The translations under genes and the position numbers were made by a program. From WRKB01 sp031551145 (GTDB lineage: Bacteria > Desulfobacterota > Desulfovibrionia > Desulfovibrionales > Desulfovibrionaceae): 64,000 bases of DNA. The notes under the pieces are model-generated. The model had not been told where the DNA came from. It saw nothing but the letters and a program-made list of their open reading frames with translations, and ran no database searches. Position 1 is the stretch's first letter, and every line of letters starts with the position of its first letter. The stretch is taken from the NCBI GenBank assembly GCA_031551145.1, contig JAVBNZ010000002.1, forward strand, positions 1 through 64,000, read 5' to 3'. Below, piece by piece: positions 7,297-15,318 of the stretch.

Positions 7297-8949
7297 ATGA
7301 AAACTCGGTTTATTTTTGTCACCGGCGGCGTGCTTTCCTCCCTGGGCAAGGGGCTGGCGGCCGCGTCGCTGGGCGCGCTGCTCAAGGCGCGCGGGCTTTC
7401 CGTGACCATTCAGAAGCTTGATCCCTATATCAACGTCGATCCCGGCACCATGAACCCTTTCGAACACGGCGAAGTGTTCGTGACCGACGACGGCGCGGAG
7501 ACCGATCTCGACCTGGGGCACTACGAGCGCTATCTGGGCGCGCCCATGTCGCGCAAGAACACCGCCACCTCCGGGGCCATCTATTACGAGGTCATCAACA
7601 AGGAGCGGCGCGGCGACTATCTGGGCGGCACGGTGCAGGTCATTCCCCACATTACGGACGAGATCAAGCGCCGCGTGCTCAGTCTGGCGGAAGAGGACGA
7701 TCCGCCCGACGTGGCCATTATTGAAATCGGCGGCACCGTGGGCGACATAGAAAGCCTGCCCTTTCTGGAAGCCATACGCCAGTTGCGTTCCGACGTGGGA
7801 CGCAACAAGTGCCTGAACATCCACCTCACGCTGGTGCCCTATCTGCGCGTCTCCGGCGAGCACAAGACCAAGCCCACCCAGCACAGCGTAAAGGAACTGC
7901 TTTCCATCGGCATTCAGCCGGACATCATCCTTTGCCGATGCGAACAGGCCATTTCGCAGGAATTGAAGCGCAAGATCGCGCTCTTCTGCAACGTGGACAA
8001 GGACGCGGTCTTCTCCGCCGTGGATGTGGGCAACATCTACGAGGTGCCGCTCAAGTTTTATGAAGAGGGCTTTGACCAGAAAGTGGCCATTCTGCTGCGC
8101 CTGCCCGCCCGCAATGCCCTGCTCGAACCCTGGCAGCACATCGTGCATGCGGCCGAACACCCGGAAGGCAGCGTGACCATTGCCGTGGTGGGCAAGTACG
8201 TGGACCACAAAGAAGCGTATAAAAGCCTGCATGAGGCCCTTATTCACGGCGGATTGAGCAACAGAACCACTGTGCGCCTGCGCTATGTGAATTCCGAAGA
8301 ACTTACGCACGGGAACGCGGCCGCCGTGCTGGAAGACGCAGACGGCGTGCTCGTGCCCGGCGGTTTCGGCTACCGGGGCGTGGAAGGCAAGATAGCGGCC
8401 ATTTCCCATGCCCGCCGGAACAAAATTCCCTTCTTCGGCATCTGTTTGGGGATGCAGTGCGCGGTCATCGAATTCGCGCGCAACGTCGCGGGGCTGGCGG
8501 GGGCCAATTCCGAGGAATTTGACCCCGCCGCGGCGGACAAGGTCATCTATCTGATGACGGAATGGTTCGACGCCCGCACCCGGGCGATGGAGCGGCGCGA
8601 CGCCGGCAGCGACAAGGGCGGCACCATGCGCCTGGGGGCCTATCCCTGCGTTGTGGCGGAGGGCAGCAGGGCGCATGCGGCCTACGGCTGCACAGGCATA
8701 CAGGAGCGCCACCGCCACCGATACGAGTTCAACAACGCCTATCTGGAACCCTTCCGCGAAAAGGGCATGATCTTCAGCGGCCTGTCCCCGGACGCTTCGC
8801 TGGTGGAGATGGTAGAACTGGAGGATCATCCCTGGTTCATCGGCTGCCAGTTCCATCCGGAGTTCAAGTCCAACCCCATGAATGCGCATCCGCTGTTCAA
8901 AGATTTCTTACGGGCCGCCGCGCAGAAAAAGGCGGGCGTGCTGTTGTGA
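7297..8949 (+). CDS. pyrG: CTP synthase
   Basis: A 550-residue CTP synthase, converting UTP, ATP and glutamine to CTP. The N-terminal synthetase domain opens FIFVTGGVLSSLGKG and holds the DPYINVDPGTMNP and the GGTVGDIES motifs. The C-terminal glutamine amidotransferase domain has the FFGICLGMQ nucleophile cysteine and the CQFHPEF histidine/glutamate. Length is normal. It is divergent from purQ with 173 bases between; a weak TGGAAA-17-TATAGG pair lies there. Identification is secure. Confidence 0.98.
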   Translation: MKTRFIFVTGGVLSSLGKGLAAASLGALLKARGLSVTIQKLDPYINVDPGTMNPFEHGEVFVTDDGAETDLDLGHYERYLGAPMSRKNTATSGAIYYEVINKERRGDYLGGTVQVIPHITDEIKRRVLSLAEEDDPPDVAIIEIGGTVGDIESLPFLEAIRQLRSDVGRNKCLNIHLTLVPYLRVSGEHKTKPTQHSVKELLSIGIQPDIILCRCEQAISQELKRKIALFCNVDKDAVFSAVDVGNIYEVPLKFYEEGFDQKVAILLRLPARNALLEPWQHIVHAAEHPEGSVTIAVVGKYVDHKEAYKSLHEALIHGGLSNRTTVRLRYVNSEELTHGNAAAVLEDADGVLVPGGFGYRGVEGKIAAISHARRNKIPFFGICLGMQCAVIEFARNVAGLAGANSEEFDPAAADKVIYLMTEWFDARTRAMERRDAGSDKGGTMRLGAYPCVVAEGSRAHAAYGCTGIQERHRHRYEFNNAYLEPFREKGMIFSGLSPDASLVEMVELEDHPWFIGCQFHPEFKSNPMNAHPLFKDFLRAAAQKKAGVLL

Positions 8950-9110
8950 GTTTTTGAAAAACCCCTGTTTCCTGTTTTTCAGGCCTGTTCCCCCTTGCAT
9001 CCTCGCTTTTGCTGGGGCACAATGTTTGCAGAGACCGGGGAGGGCGTGCGTGCGTTCACAGCCCGCCTGAAGGCGGCCGAAGGGTGTATTTTTTACGGAA
9101 AGATTGAACT

Positions 9111-10535
9111 ATGGCTTTGGAATTACGACAACAACTCAAGCTGACCACGCAGTTGGTCATGACGCCGCAGTTGCAGCAGGCCATCAAGCTGCTTCAGCTT
9201 TCCCGCGTGGAACTGCTGGAGACGGTGCAGGGCGAGCTGCTGGAAAACCCTTTTCTGGAGGAGGCGCAGGAAGATTTTACGCCGGAAGCCGGCGAAAACG
9301 CCCGTGAAGCGGGCGGGGACGACACCGGCTACGAAAAGGAACTTACCCGCAACGCGGACTGGGAGGATTATTTGGGTGAATTCGCCAGCACCCCCCGTCT
9401 GTCCCAGTCGCGCGAACACGAAAGCTATGACGACCTCACCCCCTTTGAAGCCCGTTATTCAAGCAAGCCTTCCCTTGAAGGGCACCTGCTGTGGCAGTTG
9501 CGCCTTTCGTTTCTGACGGACGCACAGAAGGAGATCGGCGAAATCATCATCGGCAACCTTTCCTCCACGGGCTACCTGCAGGCCACGCCGGAAGAAATGG
9601 CGGACATGGCCGAATCGACCCCGGAGGAAGTGCTGAAGGTGCTTGAGGCCGTGCAGCAGTTCGATCCCGTGGGCGTGGCCGCGCGCACGCCCCAAGAATG
9701 CCTGCTGGTGCAGTTGAAAGTGCTGCGCTACGACCGTGACCCCGTTCTTGTGGAACTGGTGCGCGAACACCTGGAAGACCTGGAAGAACGCCGCTACAAG
9801 CCGCTGTTGCGGAAATTCAAGCTGGACATGGAAGAACTCAAGGAATACATGGATATCATCCAGAGCCTTGATCCCCTGCCCGGCGCAAGTTTCGGCGGCG
9901 GAGAATCCGGCTATGTCAGCCCCGATGTTTTCGTGTACCGGCATGGGGAAGACTTTCTCATCGTGCTCAACGACGACGGCCTGCCCCATCTCCAGCTTTC
10001 CCCCATGTATGACATGCAACTTGCCGCCATGTCGGACAAGGAAAAGGACTACTGCTCGGAAAAAATGCGTTCGGCCTCCTGGCTTATCAAAAGCCTGCAC
10101 CAGCGCCAGCGCACCCTGTACAAGGTCATGGAGAGCATAGTCCGTCACCAGAAAGCCTTTTTCCGGGAAGGCGTGAGCAGGCTCGCGCCGCTCATTCTCA
10201 AGGACATCGCGGAAGACATCGAGATGCACGAGTCCACCGTCAGCCGCATTACCACCAACAAGTACGCGGCGACCCCGCACGGCGTGTTCGAGTTGAAGTT
10301 CTTCTTCAACAGCGCACTGGAACTGGACGACGGCAGCCAGGTGGGTTCGGAAAGCGTGAAAGCCCTCATCAAAAAATTCATCGCGGAAGAAAATGCCAAG
10401 GATCCTCTCAGTGACGAAAAGATAGGAGAAATGCTCAAAGAGCAGCTTAAGGTGAACATCGCCCGCCGCACTGTGGCGAAATACCGCACCGCAATGGACA
10501 TTCCTTCCTCTTCACGGCGCAGGGAACATTTTTGA
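9111..10535 (+). CDS. rpoN: RNA polymerase sigma-54 factor
   Basis: A 474-residue sigma-54. Region I is glutamine-rich (LRQQLKLTTQLVMTPQLQQAIKLLQL), the core-binding region follows, then the helix-turn-helix that reads the -12 element, and the RpoN box ARRTVAKYR close to the C-terminus (about 460) that reads the -24 element. It allows transcription only with an AAA+ activator such as the one encoded at 41955-43748. Followed by hpf after 48 bases, as in the conserved rpoN-hpf-PTS-rapZ neighbourhood. The 161-base gap before it shows no confident promoter. Confidence 0.98.
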   Translation: MALELRQQLKLTTQLVMTPQLQQAIKLLQLSRVELLETVQGELLENPFLEEAQEDFTPEAGENAREAGGDDTGYEKELTRNADWEDYLGEFASTPRLSQSREHESYDDLTPFEARYSSKPSLEGHLLWQLRLSFLTDAQKEIGEIIIGNLSSTGYLQATPEEMADMAESTPEEVLKVLEAVQQFDPVGVAARTPQECLLVQLKVLRYDRDPVLVELVREHLEDLEERRYKPLLRKFKLDMEELKEYMDIIQSLDPLPGASFGGGESGYVSPDVFVYRHGEDFLIVLNDDGLPHLQLSPMYDMQLAAMSDKEKDYCSEKMRSASWLIKSLHQRQRTLYKVMESIVRHQKAFFREGVSRLAPLILKDIAEDIEMHESTVSRITTNKYAATPHGVFELKFFFNSALELDDGSQVGSESVKALIKKFIAEENAKDPLSDEKIGEMLKEQLKVNIARRTVAKYRTAMDIPSSSRRREHF

Positions 10536-10583
10536 TCCTTCGGCCTCCGCATTCGTACGCAAGTTGAAATAAAGGAGCCCTGC

Positions 10584-11120
10584 ATGCACATTGCATTTAC
10601 CTTCAAGAACTTCGAGCCTTCCGAACATCTGAAAAAGTACGCCCGCAGGCGCTTTGAAAAGCTCGGCCGTTTTTTCGGCAAAGCTTCCGGCCTGGATGTG
10701 CAGGTAACGCTGAGCGTGGACAAATTCCGCCACAAGTGCGACGTGCAGGTGGGCGGCGAAGGCCTTCAGCTCTCCGCCGCGGAGCAGACCGAAGACATGT
10801 ACGCCGCCATCGATCTGGTGCTGGACAAGCTGGAATCCCAGATCAAAAAGTACGTTTCCAAGGTCAAGGAACATCGCCGCCAGGCCCGCACCGCCATGGT
10901 GGACGTGTTCACCTACCAGCTTGTGGAAGAGGACGGGGAGCGCATCATCACCGGCAGCTCCAAATTCGAACCCAAACCCATGCATCTGGACGAGGCCGTG
11001 ATGCAGCTCGATTCCAAGGATAACGAATTCCTTGTTTTCCTCAATGCGGAATCGGAGCGCATCAACGTCGTCTACCGCCGGCGCAACGGGGGCTACGGGC
11101 TTATCGATCCGATAGTGTAG
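10584..11120 (+). CDS. hpf: Ribosome hibernation promoting factor, long form
   Basis: A 178-residue long HPF. The N-terminal domain (about 1-100, MHIAFTFKNFEPSEHLKKYARRRFEKL) is the S30AE fold that sits in the decoding centre of idle ribosomes; the C-terminal domain (about 120-178, with the KPMHLDEAVMQLDSKDNEFLVFLN segment) dimerises to form 100S particles in other bacteria. Overall length distinguishes it from the 95-residue short form of E. coli. It lies between rpoN and rapZ with a nine-base gap to rapZ. Confidence 0.95.
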   Translation: MHIAFTFKNFEPSEHLKKYARRRFEKLGRFFGKASGLDVQVTLSVDKFRHKCDVQVGGEGLQLSAAEQTEDMYAAIDLVLDKLESQIKKYVSKVKEHRRQARTAMVDVFTYQLVEEDGERIITGSSKFEPKPMHLDEAVMQLDSKDNEFLVFLNAESERINVVYRRRNGGYGLIDPIV

Positions 11121-11129
11121 AGGCTGCAC

Positions 11130-12044
11130 ATGGCAAAACGGGAGGAGGCGCGCGCCGAAGATCCGGCGCCGCCTGAAAAACTTCCTGTCTCCATCGTCAC
11201 GGGGCTTTCCGGAGCCGGCAAGAGCACCGTCCTCCAGGTCTTTGAAGACTTGGGCTTTTTTACTGTGGACGGTCTGCCCGCCGGCCTCGCCCCGGATATG
11301 GTGCATCTGCTGACCACGGCGGAAGATGCCGCCTTTAAGGGCATCGCCCTGGGCATGGACGTGCGCCAGGGCGATCTGCTCGATATCCGGCAAACCCTTG
11401 CCCGGCTGGTCGCGCAGGGCATTACGCCGCGTCTTTTCTTCGTCACCGCGGACGACGCCGTGCTGATGCGCCGCTATGCCGCCACGCGCCGCCCGCATCC
11501 GCTGGAACGCGAAGGCATGGGCCTGGAAGCGGCCCTGGCGGAGGAACGCCGGCGTCTGGCCCCCCTGATCGCCACGGCCGACGCCGTGCTGGACACCACC
11601 AAATTCTCCATCCATGATCTGCGCCGCGCCGTGCAGCAGCTTTGGGGCGCGGAGCTCGGCGAACGCCGCATGCTGAAGGTCAACCTGATTTCCTTCGGCT
11701 TCAAATACGGCGCGCCCAAGGAGGCGGATATGGTCTTTGACCTGCGCTTTCTGCCCAATCCCTATTTTGTGGAGGAGTTGTCGGCCTTGTCCGGCAAGGA
11801 TCCGGCAGTGCGCGACTATGTGTTCGCTCAACCCTGGGCTCGGGACTTTTACACGCGTTTTTCGGAATTCATCGTCTCAATGCTGCCGCTGTTCAACGCG
11901 GACGGCCGTTACCGCCTTACCGTGGCGCTGGGCTGCACGGGGGGCAGGCACCGTTCCGTGGCCGTGGCCGAGGCATTGAGCGATTTTTTACGCCGGGCGG
12001 GCTATACTGTGAACCTGGAACACCGGCACCTCGAACTCGGATGA
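11130..12044 (+). CDS. rapZ: RapZ-family RNase adapter / nucleotide-binding protein
   Basis: A 304-residue P-loop protein of the RapZ (YvcJ) family. The Walker A motif GLSGAGKST is at residues 25-33. The C-terminal half holds LISFGFKYGAPKEADMVFDLRFLPNPYF and LGCTGGRHRSVAVAE, both family signatures. E. coli RapZ steers a small RNA to RNase E to control amino sugar synthesis; whether that role holds here is unknown. The gene sits in the rpoN-hpf-rapZ-PTS order typical of this locus. Confidence 0.95.
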   Translation: MAKREEARAEDPAPPEKLPVSIVTGLSGAGKSTVLQVFEDLGFFTVDGLPAGLAPDMVHLLTTAEDAAFKGIALGMDVRQGDLLDIRQTLARLVAQGITPRLFFVTADDAVLMRRYAATRRPHPLEREGMGLEAALAEERRRLAPLIATADAVLDTTKFSIHDLRRAVQQLWGAELGERRMLKVNLISFGFKYGAPKEADMVFDLRFLPNPYFVEELSALSGKDPAVRDYVFAQPWARDFYTRFSEFIVSMLPLFNADGRYRLTVALGCTGGRHRSVAVAEALSDFLRRAGYTVNLEHRHLELG

Positions 12045-12079
12045 ACGGCGGCCGCGCTTTCTGCACGAGGCGCGTCCGA

Positions 12080-12195
12080 AGCATGTTCCCATTGAAAATG
12101 TTCAAATACTCCGCCGGCCGCCGCGCAGGCGCAGGCGAAACGTGTTTCGCCGTTAGGCGCCGAAGCGGGCGTCTCAAAGTCAATCTGCTCTGGAG
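12080..12195 (+). repeat. Dispersed intergenic repeat, copy A
   Basis: Fills most of the gap between rapZ and the PTS EIIA gene and ends six bases before the EIIA start. It begins AGCATGTTCCCATTGAAAAT, then CCGGCCGCCGCGCAGGCG, then a CGAAACG/CGTTTCG inverted segment and a GCGCCGAAGCGGGCGT block. It matches copy B (45181-45306) block by block, and copy C (48831-48958) more distantly. Confidence 0.6.
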
Positions 12196-12200
12196 AGGCA

Positions 12201-12641
12201 ATGACGCAGGAAACGCAACATGACGCCGCAGTGGGCATCATCATCGTGGCGCATACGGATTACGCCGCGGCCCTGCTGCGCACGACGGAATTCATTCTCG
12301 GCCCCCTGGGGGACTGCACTTCCATCAGCGTGGACGTGGCCTTTGCCGTGTCGGAAACGGTGCAGCGCCTCAACGATGCCGCAAAAATGCTGGACAAAGG
12401 CGCAGGAGTGCTCATTCTTACAGATATGTTCGGCGGCACGCCCACCAACCTGAGCCTGGCCCTGCTCAAAACGCACAGGGTCGAAGTGGTCACGGGCGTC
12501 AACCTGCCCATGATCCTCAAGGCCTTCAGCGCCCGCGCGCTGCCGCTCAGGGAACTGGCGGAACTGGTGGCCGAGGCCGGCAGAAACGGCATCGTCGTGG
12601 CCGGGGAAGTATTGGAGACGAGGGCCGCCCAAACGGAATGA
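12201..12641 (+). CDS. PTS EIIA component, mannose family
   Basis: A 146-residue EIIA of the mannose/fructose/sorbose family. The phosphorylated histidine is His18 in IIIVAHTDYAA, and the LTDMFGGTPTNLS segment is a family signature. It would take phosphate from HPr and pass it to EIIB. The linked EIIB follows three bases later. No EI, HPr or EIID gene is in the window, which points to a partial, possibly regulatory PTS rather than a sugar uptake system; that is an inference. Confidence 0.9.
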   Translation: MTQETQHDAAVGIIIVAHTDYAAALLRTTEFILGPLGDCTSISVDVAFAVSETVQRLNDAAKMLDKGAGVLILTDMFGGTPTNLSLALLKTHRVEVVTGVNLPMILKAFSARALPLRELAELVAEAGRNGIVVAGEVLETRAAQTE

Positions 12642-12644
12642 CCT

Positions 12645-13112
12645 ATGGTATGGTATCGCATAGACAACCGCCTGGTGCACGGCCAGATCATCGAATCCTG
12701 GCTGCCCTACACCGACGCCGGGCACCTTTTTGTGGCCAACGATCAATTGGCGCGCGATCCCCTGCGCCGGCAGATTATTTCCCTGGCCGTGCCCGCCGGC
12801 GTGCGGGTGCGCTTCGTCCCCCTGACGGAACTGGCGGCCGGCCTGAAAGAATGCGGCAGGAACGAGAATGTTTTCGTGCTCATGGCCGATTGCGCCGACG
12901 CCGAGACCTTGAGCGGGCTTGGCGTGCGCATGGAAGTGCTCAACGTGGGCAACCTCCACTACGGCCCCGGCAAACGCCGGCTGCTGCCCCATGTCGCTGT
13001 TTCCGACGAGGACGTCGCCTGCCTCGGCCGATTGGAAAAAAGCAACGTGCGCCTGGATTTTCGATGTACACCCGGCGAAGCGGAGCGCGCCCTGCATGAC
13101 GTCTTTCACTGA
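12645..13112 (+). CDS. PTS EIIB component, mannose family
   Basis: A 155-residue EIIB. The active histidine is His12 in the RIDNRLVHGQI motif, which defines the mannose-type EIIB; the VLNVGNLHYGPGKR segment also fits. It takes phosphate from EIIA. The gene overlaps the start of the EIIC frame at 13096 by 17 bases. Confidence 0.92.
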   Translation: MVWYRIDNRLVHGQIIESWLPYTDAGHLFVANDQLARDPLRRQIISLAVPAGVRVRFVPLTELAAGLKECGRNENVFVLMADCADAETLSGLGVRMEVLNVGNLHYGPGKRRLLPHVAVSDEDVACLGRLEKSNVRLDFRCTPGEAERALHDVFH

Positions 13113-13793
13113 TACGCTCTTCATCGGCCTGGCCGGCGCTTTTTTTTTGCCCTGGTTTCCCTGGCGCGTTGCGCCGTAAGCGCCGGTTTTCTGGAACGGC
13201 CGCTGGTTATCGGCTTTTTTGCCGCGCTGGCGCTGGGGCGCTGGGAACTGCTGCTGCCCCTGGCCGTTTTTCACGAACTCTTCTGGCTGGATGTCATTCC
13301 CGTGGGCACTGTGGTGCCTCCCTCGCCTTCGCTCTCTTTTCTCCTGCTTGCGGGAGTGATTCAGGTTTTCGAAATCACGACTCCGGGCGCGCTCATTCTG
13401 CCGCTGATGGGCACGGTGCTCTGCGCCTATCTGCCCTGCCGGCTGGAGCAGGCCGGTCGCCTGCGCACGGACGCCGTCGTCGAGCGTGTGGAGCACGCCC
13501 TGATCGACCCGGCCTGCGACGTGGATGCGCTGCTGAAACGTGAAATCCGTACTTCGCTTCTTTCGCAGACCCTGCGGGCCGCGGCTTTGTATCTGCTCTG
13601 CTTTGCCGGGCTCTGCCTCGCGCTGTGCTCGGTGCGGAACATGTACGACGGCCTGCCGGATTTTGTCGCCGTTACCGCGCCCGTGCTGCTTTGCGCCGGG
13701 TCGCTCGGCGCGTTGCTCGCCCTGCGCACGCGGCGGGCGTTCGCTGTTTTTGTGCTCGCCGTCTGGCTCGTGCTGCTTGCGCATAGGGTCTGA
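13096..13793 (+). pseudogene. PTS EIIC component, mannose family, frameshifted at T9
   Basis: The frame starts MTSFTDTLFIGLAGAFF at 13096 (overlapping EIIB) and stops at 13179. From about 13149 a different frame continues in good membrane-protein style (LVSLARCAVSAGFLERPLVI, then HELFWLDVIPVGTVVPPSPS) up to 13793. The two join if the run of nine T at 13140-13148 had ten (or seven). The HELFWLDVIPVG-TVVPPS segment is the EIIC family core. Restored length would be about 232 residues with several hydrophobic helices. The break may be a sequencing error, a real mutation, a phase-variable tract or a polymerase slippage site. Confidence 0.75.
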
Positions 13794-13854
13794 CAGGAGT
13801 AAGAATCTGTCCTTACGGGCAGCCATGCCGGATGTACAGCGAAGGAGTTAAACC

Positions 13855-14283
13855 ATGAGCTATCAGAAAGTGCTTGTTCCCGTCAGCGGAAAATACAAAC
13901 TCGAACGCTCCATGCGCGCTCTCGAGCATGCGTTGGAAATCATCAGGCCGGCGGGAGAAGTCTGTTTTCTCCATTGTCTGGAGGAAGTGCCGTATCTGAT
14001 CCAGGGCGCGGATCACAAGAAACTGGTCATGGAAGACGGCAGAGAAGCCGAAGCGTTGCTCAAGCCGCTGGTGGATCGTTGCCGCAAGGCCGGCGTGGAG
14101 TGCAGGGTGCGCCTGATCGAATGCTCGGCTGTCATGGCCATTCCCCGTATCGCCGAGGAAGAAGGAAGCAACGTTGTCGTTATGTTCAGCGACGGCCGCA
14201 ACGAACTCGGCAAGCTCTTTCTGGGCAGCACCACCGAGCGCGTGTTGCAGCACCTCAAGGTGCCGCTTCTCGTCGTCCATTAG
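13855..14283 (+). CDS. Universal stress protein (UspA family)
   Basis: A 142-residue single Usp domain. It begins YQKVLVPVSGKYKLERSMRALEHA and ends LGSTTERVLQHLKVPLLVVH; the G-S-T/S-x-x-R-V-L-x-H ending is the ATP-binding signature of the family. The first loop has VSGKY in place of the common V-D-G-S. It lies 61 bases after the EIIC remnant on the same strand. Its stop codon touches the left end of a palindromic element. Confidence 0.9.
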   Translation: MSYQKVLVPVSGKYKLERSMRALEHALEIIRPAGEVCFLHCLEEVPYLIQGADHKKLVMEDGREAEALLKPLVDRCRKAGVECRVRLIECSAVMAIPRIAEEEGSNVVVMFSDGRNELGKLFLGSTTERVLQHLKVPLLVVH

Positions 14284-14428
14284 GATCTGTCGACACTACA
14301 GGAGTTTTTGTTATCTGCCGAGGAGGATGAGCTTTTTATGGAGAGAGTGTACTCTTATGGTACTCGACCGGAATAAAAAGCGATATCCGACAAAGGCAGG
14401 AACGAAAAGAACGTAGTGTCAACCCTAA
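14280..14428. mobile_element. MITE-like full-length imperfect palindrome
   Basis: Left end TTAGG-ATCT-GTCGACACTAC (14280-14299) pairs with the right end GTAGTGTCAACCCTAA (14413-14428). The inner parts also match when inverted: CTGCC then GGATGAGCTTTTTAT on the left against CTGCC then GGATATCGCTTTTTAT on the right (read on the minus strand). It fills the whole gap between two convergent genes. No transposase frame is present. A role as a bidirectional terminator is an alternative. Confidence 0.45.
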
Positions 14429-14429
14429 T

Positions 14430-15245
14430 TCACCAGACGTAAGCGCCGGCATAGCCCACCACCCGGCCGGAATCGCCCGATGCGGTGGCCGAGGTGCCGT
14501 AACCGGCAAGTTCGGCCTTTGTCGCGCCGAGCGCGTTGCAGGCAAACAGCGCCAGTGCGGCGGGGCAGACCCCGCACATGGTGATGCGTTCCGCGCGCAC
14601 GGTGGCGAACAGTTTTTCCGGCGTGCGCTCCAGCAGCGGGGAAAGGGCCTGCGTGTCCTTTTGTACCGTGCGCTCCTGGTTTTCAAAGTGGTTCATGTCC
14701 GAACTCACCACCAGCGCGGTCGTGCGCCCGGCCCGCGTTTCTTCGCGCAGCACCCCGGCCAGGGCTTCCCCGGCCCGGCGCAACCCTTCCAGATCGTGCA
14801 GGCCGACGCAGATCGGCACTATGCTCAAAGCGGGAACTTTTGCCTGAAGAAAGGGCAGCGGCACTTCCAGCGAATGCTCCGAGGCGTGGGCTTCCATATC
14901 GGCCTCAAAACCGCCCCCGGAAGCGATGCAGCGGTCGGCGAGTCCGGCGTCCACCTCCACCGGGCCGAGAGGGGTGATCCATTTTCCTTCCGGCCACACG
15001 GCCAGAGGCCTGCCCCGGCCGCTGTGGTTGGGGCCGAGCAGGATCAGGCGCTCCGGCAGGCGCACCCTGCCCAGCGTTGCGCCGATGATCGAGCCGCAGA
15101 ACATGTAGCCCGCGTGCGGCAGCATGACCATAAGGGGCTCGACGGTTCCGTCCGCATTCCCCAGATATTCCTGCACCTCCCGGCGCAGCGCCCGCTCTGT
15201 GCCGGGATAAAACCGGCCCGCGACTATGGGATGACGATCCGACAC
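14430..15245 (-). CDS. Memo-like protein (AmmeMemoRadiSam system protein B)
   Basis: A 271-residue member of the MEMO1 family, a dioxygenase-like fold related to non-haem iron enzymes. PLMVMLPHAGYMFCGSIIGAT, LILLGPNHSGRG, the ASEHSLEVPLPFLQ motif and VVSSDMNHF supply the conserved histidines. In many anaerobes it occurs with AMMECR1 and a radical-SAM protein; those partners are not beside it here. Function is not established. The start is an ATG at 15245 with an AGGAGGAGC site. Confidence 0.9.
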   Translation of the reverse strand: MSDRHPIVAGRFYPGTERALRREVQEYLGNADGTVEPLMVMLPHAGYMFCGSIIGATLGRVRLPERLILLGPNHSGRGRPLAVWPEGKWITPLGPVEVDAGLADRCIASGGGFEADMEAHASEHSLEVPLPFLQAKVPALSIVPICVGLHDLEGLRRAGEALAGVLREETRAGRTTALVVSSDMNHFENQERTVQKDTQALSPLLERTPEKLFATVRAERITMCGVCPAALALFACNALGATKAELAGYGTSATASGDSGRVVGYAGAYVW

Positions 15246-15261
15246 GGCATGCTCCTCCTAC

Positions 15262-15318
15262 GGAATTTACGCTTGAAGCAGTTGATTGCCGGCGGGCCGA
15301 GCCCGCCTGCGACTATTT
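15262..15318 (-). repeat. Dispersed intergenic repeat, partial copy (tail part)
   Basis: On the minus strand GTCGCAGGCGGGCTCGGCCC continues GCCGGCAA, then CTTCAAGCG. It resembles the second half of the copy at 48831-48958 (GGCGGGCTTCGCCCGCCGGCAA and TTTCAAAGCG). It sits between the DUF4139 gene and the Memo gene, in the same sense as both. Confidence 0.45.
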
